A stretch of 64,000 bases of DNA. Origin: a bacterium (GTDB lineage: Bacteria; Patescibacteriota; Saccharimonadia; Saccharimonadales; UBA4665). Positions 9,201 through 16,771 of the stretch are shown here, one piece after another (the first letter of the stretch is position 1; each line of letters opens with the position of its first letter). Location: contig JAJZNU010000003.1 in NCBI GenBank assembly GCA_021811625.1, forward strand, positions 32,461-96,460, in the 5' to 3' direction. The notes below the pieces were generated by a model, which saw only the letters and a program-made list of their open reading frames with translations, made no database searches and had not been told where the DNA came from. The translations under genes were made by a program, and so were the position numbers.

Positions 9201-9325
9201 AAAACTCCTCCCTTATGTGAGAACTATACTCTAACACGGAATGGCGCGCGGCGCAATATACTGTGGTAGTATTAGTACTGGCTACCCGTTCGCATTATTG
9301 CAGCTAAAATTGGGCCAATAGGGTC

Positions 9326-9331
9326 TATAAT
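9326..9331 (+). promoter_or_regulatory. -10 box of gdhA, leaderless geometry
   Basis: A perfect TATAAT ends 7 nt before the gdhA ATG at 9339, so transcription would begin at or within a base of the start codon. No Shine-Dalgarno sequence is present. A convincing -35 at 16-18 nt is not seen. Confidence 0.55.
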
Positions 9332-9338
9332 TAGACTC

Positions 9339-10559
9339 ATGAGCAACCAGATGCTGTCAACGACCCGAGAGACGATCCGAAAATCCGCTAAGGCCATCGG
9401 CTACCCGGTAGACGTTATTGAAAAGTTTTTGCGTTCCGAAGCCGAACATACATTTGAAATCAAACTTGGTAATAAGACATTTCCCGCCTTTAGAGTTCAA
9501 CACAATAGTAAACTCGGGCCGTATAAGGGCGGCATCCGCTTCCATCCCGGAGTTAATATTGATGAGGTCCGGGCCCTCGCCACTTTGATGACTCTGAAGA
9601 CGGCGGCGGCCGGTTTGCCTCTCGGTGGCGGTAAGGGCGGCGTCGCCGTAAATGTAAAAAGTTTAACCCCGCAAGAAATTGAGACCATCGCCCGACAATA
9701 CGCCCGGAAGCTATCCAACCATTTAGGACCGTCTATAGATATACCGGCTCCGGATGTTAATACTGATTCCCGAGTTATGGATTGGATGGTTGACGAACTC
9801 GAAAAGGTTACCGGGGATAATCATCAAGCCACATTTACCGGGAAATCCATTGAGAATGGCGGTAGTGAAGGCCGTGAGCCAGCGACCGGTAATGGCGGCA
9901 GTCTAGCATTGTACGAATTTCTGCGTGCTAAAAAACTCGACGGGAAAAAGTTAACCGTTGCCTTGCAGGGTTTCGGTAACGTCGGATACTATTTTGCCCG
10001 TTCCTTAGTAAACTATCCTAACCTCTCGTTAATTGCGGTATCCAACAGTCAAAATTCCTGGCACAACCCCGAGGGTTTTGACATCAAGCAGCTCCCCGCC
10101 AACATTACTCGTCCGGAAATGATCCCCATGTTCGGTAATGCGAAGCAATTATCACCCGATAACATTGTAAAAACCGATTCGGATATCTTGGTCCTGGCAG
10201 CCTTAGAAAATGCCATAACCGCCGATAACGTTAAAACGGTAAAAGCCAAAATTATAGTCGAGCTAGCTAACGGTCCTATTAGTGAAGGCGCCTCCGAATA
10301 CCTCGCGTCAAAGGGAGTCATGGTTATTCCGGATATTCTGGCCAACGCCGGAGGAGTGATTGCCTCCTACTTGGAATGGCGTCAGAACTTAGCCGGGAAA
10401 CATTGGAGTGAAGAAGAGGTTAACCGAAAAATGGGCCACATCTTGTCTACCGCGATCCGCTCAGCGATTGAGCGAGCCGAAAGTGAAAAGATTGACCTCC
10501 GCGAAGCCGCTATCCAGCTGGCCTTGATTAGGGTGTTAGGTGTCAAAGTTACCTCCTAA
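9339..10559 (+). CDS. gdhA: Glutamate dehydrogenase (Glu/Leu/Phe/Val dehydrogenase family)
   Basis: 406 residues, interconverting glutamate and 2-oxoglutarate plus ammonia with NAD(P). The substrate site shows PYKGGIRFHP (61-70) and the catalytic Lys in LPLGGGKGG (Lys99), with a second conserved Lys at 87. The dinucleotide fold has LQGFGNVGYYFA near 213-224. Length fits the short hexameric class of about 410-450 residues. NAD versus NADP preference cannot be decided by eye. Its neighbours downstream handle storage glucans, with their own promoter. Confidence 0.93.
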   Translation: MSNQMLSTTRETIRKSAKAIGYPVDVIEKFLRSEAEHTFEIKLGNKTFPAFRVQHNSKLGPYKGGIRFHPGVNIDEVRALATLMTLKTAAAGLPLGGGKGGVAVNVKSLTPQEIETIARQYARKLSNHLGPSIDIPAPDVNTDSRVMDWMVDELEKVTGDNHQATFTGKSIENGGSEGREPATGNGGSLALYEFLRAKKLDGKKLTVALQGFGNVGYYFARSLVNYPNLSLIAVSNSQNSWHNPEGFDIKQLPANITRPEMIPMFGNAKQLSPDNIVKTDSDILVLAALENAITADNVKTVKAKIIVELANGPISEGASEYLASKGVMVIPDILANAGGVIASYLEWRQNLAGKHWSEEEVNRKMGHILSTAIRSAIERAESEKIDLREAAIQLALIRVLGVKVTS

Positions 10560-10605
10560 ACTGTTTATAACTTTCACGATTTTACCAACATCGCTGTAAA
10601 TAGTC

Positions 10606-10634
10606 TTGCTTCTGAGTAAGCTTAAGCATATAAT
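10606..10634 (+). promoter_or_regulatory. Promoter of the glucan operon
   Basis: TTGCTT (10606-10611), 17-nt spacer, then perfect TATAAT (10629-10634). The predicted start near 10641 gives a leader of about 23 nt before the ATG at 10664. Confidence 0.65.
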
Positions 10635-10663
10635 TTACTCGTAAATAGACTGAAAAGTTCAAA

Positions 10664-11875
10664 ATGAAAATACTGATGCTTGGCTGGGAACTGCCGCCAC
10701 ATAACAGTGGTGGTTTGGGAGCCGCCTGTTACTATTTATCGCGTGCTCTCAGCCGACAAGGTGTAGATATTGAGTTTGTTCTACCCTACACTGCCGACCA
10801 CAGCTCCATAGACTTTATGAAAATTACCGCCGCTCATCCCCAGGACGTTGTCAGCGTCATTAGTTCCGGCATTGCTTACGACAGTTATAAGTATGTCTAC
10901 AGTTCTGGTGACATCAAATCGGTTGACATCTTTGGTCAGTCGTTGATCTATGAACAAGCGATTTCCAGAATCGTCGAGTTAGCGGATTTCGATATCATCC
11001 ACGCTCACGATTGGCTAACTTGCCGGGCGGCGATTAAAGCTAAAATGATTACCGGCAAACCATTATTTGTCCACTTCCACTCGATCGAGGCGGATCGCTC
11101 CGGTAAAGTTATGGGCGGTAATCCTCTGGTTCGAGATATCGAATACCTCGCGGCACATATAGCCGACCAGGTCATCGCCGTCAGTCAGAATACCAAAGAC
11201 GGTTTGATAAGAGAATACGGTGTGCCGGCGGATAAGATCGAGGTTTTGCATAACAGTATCGATGAGTCGGTTCTTGAACCGTATTCCGGAGATAACGCCT
11301 ATACTTATTTAGATAGAATGAAATCTAACGGCTATCACGTCCTGGCTAGCGTCGGAAGATTAACTATCCAAAAAGGTCTACCTAATATGCTGCGGTCCTT
11401 TGCCAAGGTACTCGACAGCGTCCCTAAAACCATTTTGTTAATTACCGGATCAGGAGAGCAGTACTACGAGTTAATCGGTTTAGCCGCCGACTTGGGAATC
11501 CTTCATAACGTGATGTTCTCCGGTTTCCAGCGCGGTAAGGCTTACCGTGACGCCTTTTCGCTAGCCGATTTATTCATTATGCCTTCGGTGTCTGAACCGT
11601 TCGGCATCACCGCCCTGGAATCTATCGGCTACGGTACGCCGGTCTTAATTTCCAAGCAGTCCGGTGTCGGTGAAGTGATAAAGAATTGTCTTCGGGTTGA
11701 TAGCTGGGATGTTGATGAGATGGCTAATAAGATTGTTGGCGTCTTACAAAACCCCGGCATTAGGAATGAGTTGCATAGGAATTCGTATGACGAGTGGAAG
11801 CGTCTTAGCTGGGACCAACCGGCCGCTAAACTAAGAAACATTTACAGTAGCCAGCTGGCAGGTGTGTGCGTATGA
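10664..11875 (+). CDS. Glycogen/starch-synthase-like glycosyltransferase (GT4/GT5, GT-B fold)
   Basis: 403 residues. The N-terminal half begins like glycogen synthases (MLGWELPPHNSGGLGAACY), with the glycine-rich acceptor/donor loop at about 14-19 and the HAHDW element near 112-116. The C-terminal half has the donor-binding SVGRLTIQKG and the family motif PSVSEPFGITALESIGYGTP with the two conserved Glu. It probably transfers glucose from a nucleotide sugar or maltose-1-phosphate to alpha-glucan. It overlaps the GH57 gene by 4 nt, strong contextual support for an alpha-glucan role. Confidence 0.8.
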   Translation: MKILMLGWELPPHNSGGLGAACYYLSRALSRQGVDIEFVLPYTADHSSIDFMKITAAHPQDVVSVISSGIAYDSYKYVYSSGDIKSVDIFGQSLIYEQAISRIVELADFDIIHAHDWLTCRAAIKAKMITGKPLFVHFHSIEADRSGKVMGGNPLVRDIEYLAAHIADQVIAVSQNTKDGLIREYGVPADKIEVLHNSIDESVLEPYSGDNAYTYLDRMKSNGYHVLASVGRLTIQKGLPNMLRSFAKVLDSVPKTILLITGSGEQYYELIGLAADLGILHNVMFSGFQRGKAYRDAFSLADLFIMPSVSEPFGITALESIGYGTPVLISKQSGVGEVIKNCLRVDSWDVDEMANKIVGVLQNPGIRNELHRNSYDEWKRLSWDQPAAKLRNIYSSQLAGVCV

Positions 11876-13080
11876 ACCGGGCTATTGTGCTGTATTTGCA
11901 CGTTCACCAACCATTTCGAATTCGCCACTACACCGTCTTTGACGCCGCTAATTCTCACAACTATTTCGATGCTCCGTATGATGCTCCGGAAAGCAATGAG
12001 CGCATTCTCAAAAAAATTGCGACTAAATCTTACTTGCCAACAAACGAACGTTTATTAAAACTGTTGAACGATCATCCGGAATTTAAACTGAGCTTATCTA
12101 TTACCGGGACGTTGGTTGAGCAGTTAAAGAGATGGTCGCCCGAAAGCCTGGAGTCGTTTATAGCTTTGGTCAAGACCGGTCGAGTCGAGATCCTGGCGGA
12201 GACTTATCACCACTCGTTATCGTTTTTCTACGACCGGTCCGAATTCGAGTCACAAGTGGATATGCATAGGGAGATGGTCGAGAGCATCTTTTCCCAAACT
12301 CCGAAAGTCTTCAGAAATACGGAATTAGCCTACAACAATGATCTGGCTTTTTGGGCCGATAAGCACGGTTATAAGGGAATCCTGGCTGAGGGCTGGGACA
12401 AGATATTGGGCTGGCGCAGTCCGAACTTTTTGTATCGTCCCGCTTATACCGATAATATTCGTCTGCTCATGAAGAATTACAAGCTCAGTGACGATATCGC
12501 CTTTAGGTTTGGCGACCGGGAATGGAGTGAATGGCCGTTGACAGCCGATAAATTTACTCACTGGTTGAACGAGACCAACGATGCCGAAGTGTTCAACCTA
12601 TTTATGGATTATGAGACTTTCGGGGAACATCAGTGGATTGAATCGGGGATCTTCGGCTTCTTAGAGTCGCTTCCTAGGCAGTGGCTTAAAACCGACGGTA
12701 ACCGATTTTTGACAGTCTGTGAAGCTATCGATAGTTTTGAACCCGCTGATAAAATCGATGTACCCTCGACCATAACCTGGGCTGATACCGAACGTGACTT
12801 ATCCGCCTGGTTGGGCAACTCCATGCAGCAAGACGCTATTAATTCGCTGTACTCTTTGAAGGATAAGATCCTCGGCTGCGGAGATCTAGCCCTAATTGAA
12901 GATTGGCGCAAGTTGCAGACTTCTGATCATTTTTACTATATGTGCACCAAATGGTTTAAAGACGGCGATATACACGCCTACTTTAGTCCGTATGACAGCC
13001 CTTACGAAGCCGCAATTAATTTCATGAATGCCTGGCATGATATAAAATATAGGTTAAGCGAAAAAGGAATCGAGGTTTAG
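11872..13080 (+). CDS. GH57 family alpha-glucan hydrolase/transferase
   Basis: 402 residues from the ATG at 11872, which overlaps the glycosyltransferase stop (ATGA). The conserved GH57 regions are visible in order: HVHQPFR at the start, GRVEILAETYHHSL, the nucleophile region FRNTELAYNND, and the acid region MDYETFGEH. It has no signal peptide, so it acts on an intracellular alpha-glucan. GH57 includes alpha-amylases, 4-alpha-glucanotransferases and branching enzymes; length and motif style favour an alpha-amylase-type enzyme. Confidence 0.85.
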   Translation: MNRAIVLYLHVHQPFRIRHYTVFDAANSHNYFDAPYDAPESNERILKKIATKSYLPTNERLLKLLNDHPEFKLSLSITGTLVEQLKRWSPESLESFIALVKTGRVEILAETYHHSLSFFYDRSEFESQVDMHREMVESIFSQTPKVFRNTELAYNNDLAFWADKHGYKGILAEGWDKILGWRSPNFLYRPAYTDNIRLLMKNYKLSDDIAFRFGDREWSEWPLTADKFTHWLNETNDAEVFNLFMDYETFGEHQWIESGIFGFLESLPRQWLKTDGNRFLTVCEAIDSFEPADKIDVPSTITWADTERDLSAWLGNSMQQDAINSLYSLKDKILGCGDLALIEDWRKLQTSDHFYYMCTKWFKDGDIHAYFSPYDSPYEAAINFMNAWHDIKYRLSEKGIEV

Positions 13081-15021
13081 GTGGGTAGACCGGTAGTATT
13101 AAGCAATGGGCAATTATTCGTTGGACTAGATGAGAATGGTCTGGTACATGACTTTTATTATCCATACGTCGGACTGGATAATTTAACAAACGCTCGCAGT
13201 TCCCAACATAAAATTGGAGTCTGGATCGAGGGTAAGTTTCATTGGGTTGGAGACGATTCGTGGGCAGTTCATGTTAATTCTGCCGACGACGCTCTGATGA
13301 GTGAAATAACATTTCATTCCGATGATCTCAACATTGACATGCATTTAAATGATTTCGTCGATACTCAGTACAACTCCTTAATTCGCCGGATCAAGATTAC
13401 CAATTTAGCCTCAGAAGAGCGCGACATACGGCTTTTCATGCATCAGGTCTTTCAGATTTCCCGGGCCGGGAGGGCCGATACCGCCATGTTTGTTCCTGAC
13501 GATAATTATATCCTCGACTATAAAGGCCGTTGTTGCCTGCTGATTGCCGGTAAGTTGGTGCGCGGTGGTGAGTTTGATCAATTTGCCGTTGGTAACTACG
13601 GTATCGAAGGAAAAGACGGAACCTTTAAAGATGCCGAAGACGGTGAGCTCTCCGGTAATGCCGTTGAACACGGCGGAGTTGACAGCGTACTACGTTTCCG
13701 ACAGGTAACAAACCCCGGCGAGGACATGCTGGTCGATTACTGGGTGGTGGCCGCCGACAGCCAAACCGATGCTCAAGTCGTTCATACCAAGTATAAGTAT
13801 TACTCGATTGATGAGAGGCAAAATGCAACGACCAACCATTGGCGCAACTGGTTGGGAGACAAATCTACTTTAACACTTTCCAGCGATGAAATTCGGGCGG
13901 TCCAAAAGAGTTTACTGACCATCAAGGCGCATTGCGACGAAAGAGGGTCGGTGCTGGCCAGTGGTGATTCGAGTATTTTCAACTTCGGACGTGATTATTA
14001 CTGTTACTGTTGGCCTCGTGATGCGGCATATGCCATTTGGCCTTTGATTCGAATGGGTCACTATGAGGAGGCTAAAAAATTCTTTGAGTTTGCCCGCGAT
14101 ACAATGCACCGCGACGGCTATCTAATGCACAAGTATCAGCCTGACCGCGCGATCGGCAGCACCTGGCATCCGCTGCTCCACGGACGACACAAGGAATTAG
14201 CTATCCAGGAAGATGAAACTGCCAGCGTCATATTCATGATCGGGCATTACTATAAGGCATCAATGGATAAAACTTTCATACATACCTTTTTTGACAGCTT
14301 TATAGCCCCCTGCGCTAATTTTATGAGTAGCTTTATTGATGAATCGACCGACCTGCCTCACGCCAGCTATGATCTTTGGGAGCAAAAATTTCTGACATCG
14401 ACATACACTGTCTCAACGGTTATCGCGGCGCTCGAGACCGCCGCCGACATAGCCGAAACTTTGGAATATCCAGACAGTGCTGCCAGATGGCGCCGAGCAT
14501 CGTCTCGTATTGGGAGCGGCCTGGACAAGCTTTATCACCCTGACGGCTATTACCGCAAGGGCTTTCTGCTGCTACCTGACGGCCAGCTGGAGTACGACGA
14601 CAGCCTGGATATATCTAGTCTTTATGGTCCATTTATGTATGCCAAACTGTCTATGGATGACCCCAAGCTCCAATCGACTCTCTCCCATATCGAGCAAAGA
14701 CTGCTCAATACCAGTCCTATTGGGGGAGTAATACGTTATGAAGGTGATGAATATTTTCTGTCAAAAAGACAATATAAAGGTAACCCGTGGATTGTTTGTA
14801 CGCTGTGGCTGGCGCAAGTATATCTAGGTGTCGGACAGCATGAAAAAGCCAAAGTCTTAATCGATTGGGCATTAAAACGTCAACTAGAGAGTGGCGCGCT
14901 AAGCGAGCAGTTTGATCCTGACAGCGGTTCAGCCATAGGCGTAACTCCACTGGTTTGGAGCCACGCCGAAATGGTGGACACTTTATTGGATCTTCAAGCC
15001 GCCGCTTCGGCTAATGAATAG
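13081..15021 (+). CDS. GH15 glucoamylase-type glycoside hydrolase
   Basis: 646 residues, GTG start directly after the GH57 stop codon, with a GAGG site overlapping that stop. An N-terminal beta-sandwich of about 260 residues precedes the (alpha/alpha)6 barrel, as in prokaryotic GH15 enzymes. Barrel landmarks are YCYCWPRDAAYA, the general-acid region YDLWEQ and the general-base region GALSEQFDP. It should release glucose from glucan non-reducing ends (or act on trehalose). No secretion signal, so with the two upstream genes it forms a complete cytoplasmic build-and-break storage-glucan unit. Confidence 0.88.
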   Translation: MGRPVVLSNGQLFVGLDENGLVHDFYYPYVGLDNLTNARSSQHKIGVWIEGKFHWVGDDSWAVHVNSADDALMSEITFHSDDLNIDMHLNDFVDTQYNSLIRRIKITNLASEERDIRLFMHQVFQISRAGRADTAMFVPDDNYILDYKGRCCLLIAGKLVRGGEFDQFAVGNYGIEGKDGTFKDAEDGELSGNAVEHGGVDSVLRFRQVTNPGEDMLVDYWVVAADSQTDAQVVHTKYKYYSIDERQNATTNHWRNWLGDKSTLTLSSDEIRAVQKSLLTIKAHCDERGSVLASGDSSIFNFGRDYYCYCWPRDAAYAIWPLIRMGHYEEAKKFFEFARDTMHRDGYLMHKYQPDRAIGSTWHPLLHGRHKELAIQEDETASVIFMIGHYYKASMDKTFIHTFFDSFIAPCANFMSSFIDESTDLPHASYDLWEQKFLTSTYTVSTVIAALETAADIAETLEYPDSAARWRRASSRIGSGLDKLYHPDGYYRKGFLLLPDGQLEYDDSLDISSLYGPFMYAKLSMDDPKLQSTLSHIEQRLLNTSPIGGVIRYEGDEYFLSKRQYKGNPWIVCTLWLAQVYLGVGQHEKAKVLIDWALKRQLESGALSEQFDPDSGSAIGVTPLVWSHAEMVDTLLDLQAAASANE

Positions 15022-15023
15022 TT

Positions 15024-15227
15024 CTACTTCTTTGGCTTAACTTCGTTCCGGCCGAGATTCTTCTTCGTTTCGGTAAAAGTCACGTGTTTCTTTAACTTCG
15101 GGCTATATTTACGAAGCGTGAGCTTATCCGGGCTATTCTGGGTGTTCTTAGTCGTATAGTATATCCGCTCGCCGGATTCCTCACTGACCAGTCCAATTAT
15201 CTTGCGTTTATCACCTTTTTTTGCCAT
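15024..15227 (-). CDS. rpmG: 50S ribosomal protein L33, Cys-free form
   Basis: 67 residues from the ATG at 15227; a longer upstream reading frame runs through a terminator hairpin and is not used. Family features: ERIYYTTKN and a basic PKLKKHV segment. There is no Cys, so the zinc-ribbon pairs of the C+ form are absent, as in E. coli L33. It converges with the GH15 gene with 2 nt between stops. In many bacteria rpmG precedes secE; here it is separated from it. Confidence 0.9.
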   Translation of the reverse strand: MAKKGDKRKIIGLVSEESGERIYYTTKNTQNSPDKLTLRKYSPKLKKHVTFTETKKNLGRNEVKPKK

Positions 15228-15268
15228 AGCGTTTATTCTAACAGATAAGTGGTTGATTTGTAAACATA

Positions 15269-15291
15269 AAACCCCGCGTGTTGCGGGGTTT
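15269..15291 (-). terminator. Intrinsic terminator upstream of rpmG
   Basis: Perfect 9-bp stem AAACCCCGC/GCGGGGTTT with a 5-nt loop. Read on the minus strand it is followed by TTATGTTTAC, so it should end transcripts coming from tRNA-Thr and shield rpmG. Confidence 0.75.
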
Positions 15292-15419
15292 AGAAGTGCT
15301 TGACGTCTCTCCACTACTTTGGGCCAATGCCCTCAAGCACCTGAGCTCAATTTAAACAGTCTTATGAATTCGAAGCAGTAGGAATTCTAACAATTTATGT
15401 GTATGATGCTTCTTTAACC
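15292..15419 (-). other. Non-coding stretch with a compact RNA fold, possible small RNA or tRNA trailer
   Basis: No gene fits. An 8-bp inverted repeat GTGCTTGA (15296-15303) / TCAAGCAC (15333-15340) encloses a small hairpin GGGC-CAAT-GCCC (15321-15332). The intrinsic terminator follows directly on the minus strand. It may be the 3' trailer of the tRNA-Thr transcript or a separate structured RNA. No known RNA family was recognised. Confidence 0.3.
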
Positions 15420-15495
15420 TGGAGCCACGGCCGAGATTTGAACTCGGGACCTCAACTTTACCATAGTTGCGCTCTACCAACTGAGCTACCGCGGC
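15420..15495 (-). tRNA. tRNA-Thr (anticodon GGT)
   Basis: Acceptor GCCGCGG pairs with CCGTGGC (one G-U). The anticodon stem CAACT/AGTTG encloses ATGGTAA, so the anticodon is GGT. D loop AGTTGGTAGA, T loop TTCAAAT. CCA is encoded. Confidence 0.95.
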
Positions 15496-15562
15496 AAATA
15501 GTTCTTACGCCATGGTAGCAAATTCCCTCTGTTTTTGCTACACTTTCTATCTGTAAGGATAT

Positions 15563-15639
15563 GCCGCCTTAACTCAGTTGGCTAGAGTGTCAGTTTTGTA
15601 AACTGAATGTCGTCGGTTCGAATCCGACAGGCGGCTCCA
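15563..15639 (+). tRNA. tRNA-Thr (anticodon TGT)
   Basis: Acceptor GCCGCCT/AGGCGGC. Anticodon stem TCAGT/ACTGA encloses TTTGTAA, giving anticodon TGT. T loop TTCGAAT and an encoded CCA after discriminator T. It starts 68 nt from the oppositely oriented tRNA-Thr(GGT). Confidence 0.95.
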
Positions 15640-15649
15640 ACTGAGTTGT

Positions 15650-15735
15650 GCAGGGATAGTGAAGCGGTCAAACACGGTAGACTGTAAATCTATTGGCTTT
15701 CGCCTTCGGGGGTTCGAATCCCTCTCCCTGCACCA
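15650..15735 (+). tRNA. tRNA-Tyr (anticodon GTA), class II with long variable arm
   Basis: Acceptor GCAGGGA/TCCCTGC with ACCA encoded. Anticodon loop CTGTAAA gives GTA, and a long variable arm (GGCTTTCGCC region) is present as in bacterial tRNA-Tyr. It begins 11 nt after tRNA-Thr(TGT). Its 3' end CTGCACCAAAT is repeated downstream (15860 and, shortened, 16505), suggesting use as an integration target. Confidence 0.95.
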
Positions 15736-15738
15736 AAT
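15728..15738 (+). repeat. Direct repeat copy 1 (tRNA-Tyr 3' end)
   Basis: CTGCACCAAAT spans the last bases of tRNA-Tyr and 3 nt beyond. An identical 11-mer lies at 15860-15870, and an 8-nt version CTGCACCA at 16505-16512. Confidence 0.7.
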
Positions 15739-15859
15739 CACTGCCGTTGACTTAAGAAAATCTAGAACGACTTCAATTATTTTAGGCGACTTCAAACACC
15801 TTAATTTTTTACCTCGACAGCTTATTGTTTTGGCGAAAAAGCTTAAGTCAACAGTAGTG
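15739..15859. mobile_element. 121-bp MITE-like element with 18-bp terminal inverted repeats
   Basis: Left end CACTGCCGTTGACTTAAG (15739-15756); right end CTTAAGTCAACAGTAGTG (15842-15859) is its reverse complement with two mismatches. The ends abut the 11-bp direct repeats exactly, which is the architecture of a small non-autonomous transposable element with a target-site duplication. The interior codes for nothing convincing. It has two copies of CGACTTCAA. The alternative is an integrase-made duplication at the tRNA 3' end. Confidence 0.5.
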
Positions 15860-15870
15860 CTGCACCAAAT
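15860..15870 (+). repeat. Direct repeat copy 2
   Basis: Exact copy of the 11-mer at the tRNA-Tyr 3' end. It bounds the 121-bp element on the right and the toxin-antitoxin module on the left. Confidence 0.65.
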
Positions 15871-15894
15871 GCTGTCGTATTCGCACGCATATGT

Positions 15895-15903
15895 TGCTAC
15901 AAT
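15895..15903 (+). promoter_or_regulatory. Extended -10 promoter of the toxin-antitoxin pair
   Basis: TGC-TACAAT (TGn plus -10 box at 15898-15903) lies 21 nt before the ATG at 15925, which has a GGAGG ribosome site. A -35 is not evident. Confidence 0.4.
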
Positions 15904-15924
15904 ACTTATTGGAGGAATATAATT

Positions 15925-16173
15925 ATGCCTAATATTTTACCTATCTCAGATTTGCGTAACTACACTGAAGTCTTAAAGAAAGTAGACGTAGATAAGCCGG
16001 TCTACCTAACGCGCAATGGCCGAGGTAGTTATGTAATCTCTAAGATAGACGACTATGATTATGAGAAAACTGTAGAAAACTTGCTGAAAGACATACAAAA
16101 AGGAGAGAAGTCCCTAAAGGATAATGGCGTTTCTTTAGATCAGATCGCAAAAAAATATAATTTAAGTTTATGA
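15925..16173 (+). CDS. Phd/YefM-family antitoxin
   Basis: 82 residues. The N-terminal PISDLRNYTEVLKKV followed by KPVYLTRNGRGSYVISKIDDYDY is the DNA-binding fold of Phd/YefM antitoxins. The C-terminal tail would wrap the toxin. It has a strong GGAGG site, and its TGA overlaps the toxin ATG by 4 nt, so antitoxin is made first. Such antitoxins usually repress their own promoter together with the toxin. The segment is clearly more AT-rich than its surroundings, suggesting recent acquisition. Confidence 0.88.
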   Translation: MPNILPISDLRNYTEVLKKVDVDKPVYLTRNGRGSYVISKIDDYDYEKTVENLLKDIQKGEKSLKDNGVSLDQIAKKYNLSL

Positions 16174-16475
16174 ATATTATATTTACACCTTTAGCAGAAC
16201 AAGATCTAGCCGACTTATTTAGCTATATTAGCAATGATTTAGGTAACCCAATTGCTGCACACAACATAGCCGATAAAATACTTCATGCATCACAAAAACT
16301 ATCGGACTTCCCGGAGTTTGGTGCTGGGTTAAAAACGATAGACACCAGACTGGATAACTATAGGTATTTAATAGTAGATAACTATTTAATAATCTATAAG
16401 TATATTGAGCAGGAAGTTTATATACTGCGTATTCTATATGCTAGATCTGACTACGTTAAATTACTTGAAAAATAA
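16170..16475 (+). CDS. RelE/ParE-family toxin
   Basis: 101 residues. The order FTPLAEQDLADLFSYISNDLGN, then a helix and DYRYLIVDNYLIIYKY-like strands, fits the ParE/RelE fold. The LAEQDL start and the C-terminal IYKYIEQEVYILRILYARSD are typical. RelE-like members cut mRNA on the ribosome and ParE-like members poison gyrase; the subgroup cannot be fixed by eye. Coupled to the antitoxin by an ATGA overlap. Confidence 0.88.
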   Translation: MNIIFTPLAEQDLADLFSYISNDLGNPIAAHNIADKILHASQKLSDFPEFGAGLKTIDTRLDNYRYLIVDNYLIIYKYIEQEVYILRILYARSDYVKLLEK

Positions 16476-16504
16476 CTAAAAAGGTTCTGACTTTGTACAG
16501 AATT

Positions 16505-16512
16505 CTGCACCA
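16505..16512 (+). repeat. Direct repeat copy 3 (8 nt)
   Basis: CTGCACCA again, 29 nt past the toxin stop codon, so the toxin-antitoxin pair lies between two partial copies of the tRNA-Tyr 3' end. An 8-mer alone is weak evidence. The rest of the 16476-16771 gap (about 296 nt, AT-rich) shows no gene. Confidence 0.35.
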
Positions 16513-16771
16513 GTGTTGTTGAGATCGAAGCTATTATTTATAATTTAGTTATGAATTTTCCGGTTATTAACATATTAAGGCGTAAAGTTTGTTGTGATGG
16601 CACCTATGATTATCAAATCCGTCAGTAATTTAAGGAACACTACAAGATAAATTATGTTTGCGAATCCGGCGATATCAGACGGAGCACAGCTTTTCCAATG
16701 ATACAAGACTCTCCTGGCCGTGCAAGAAAAATAATCATGGCCAGGCAAGACCTCGGCCACAAATACATAAC

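Noticed and set aside
15574-15795. Minus-strand frame of 73 codons containing a RERDSNPR-like peptide
   Set aside because: It is the antisense of tRNA-Thr and tRNA-Tyr; this peptide is a well-known artefact of reading through tRNA genes.
16575-16760. 61-codon minus-strand frame in the gap before the HAM1 gene
   Set aside because: No ribosome site or recognisable domain; the gap is AT-rich and likely non-coding.
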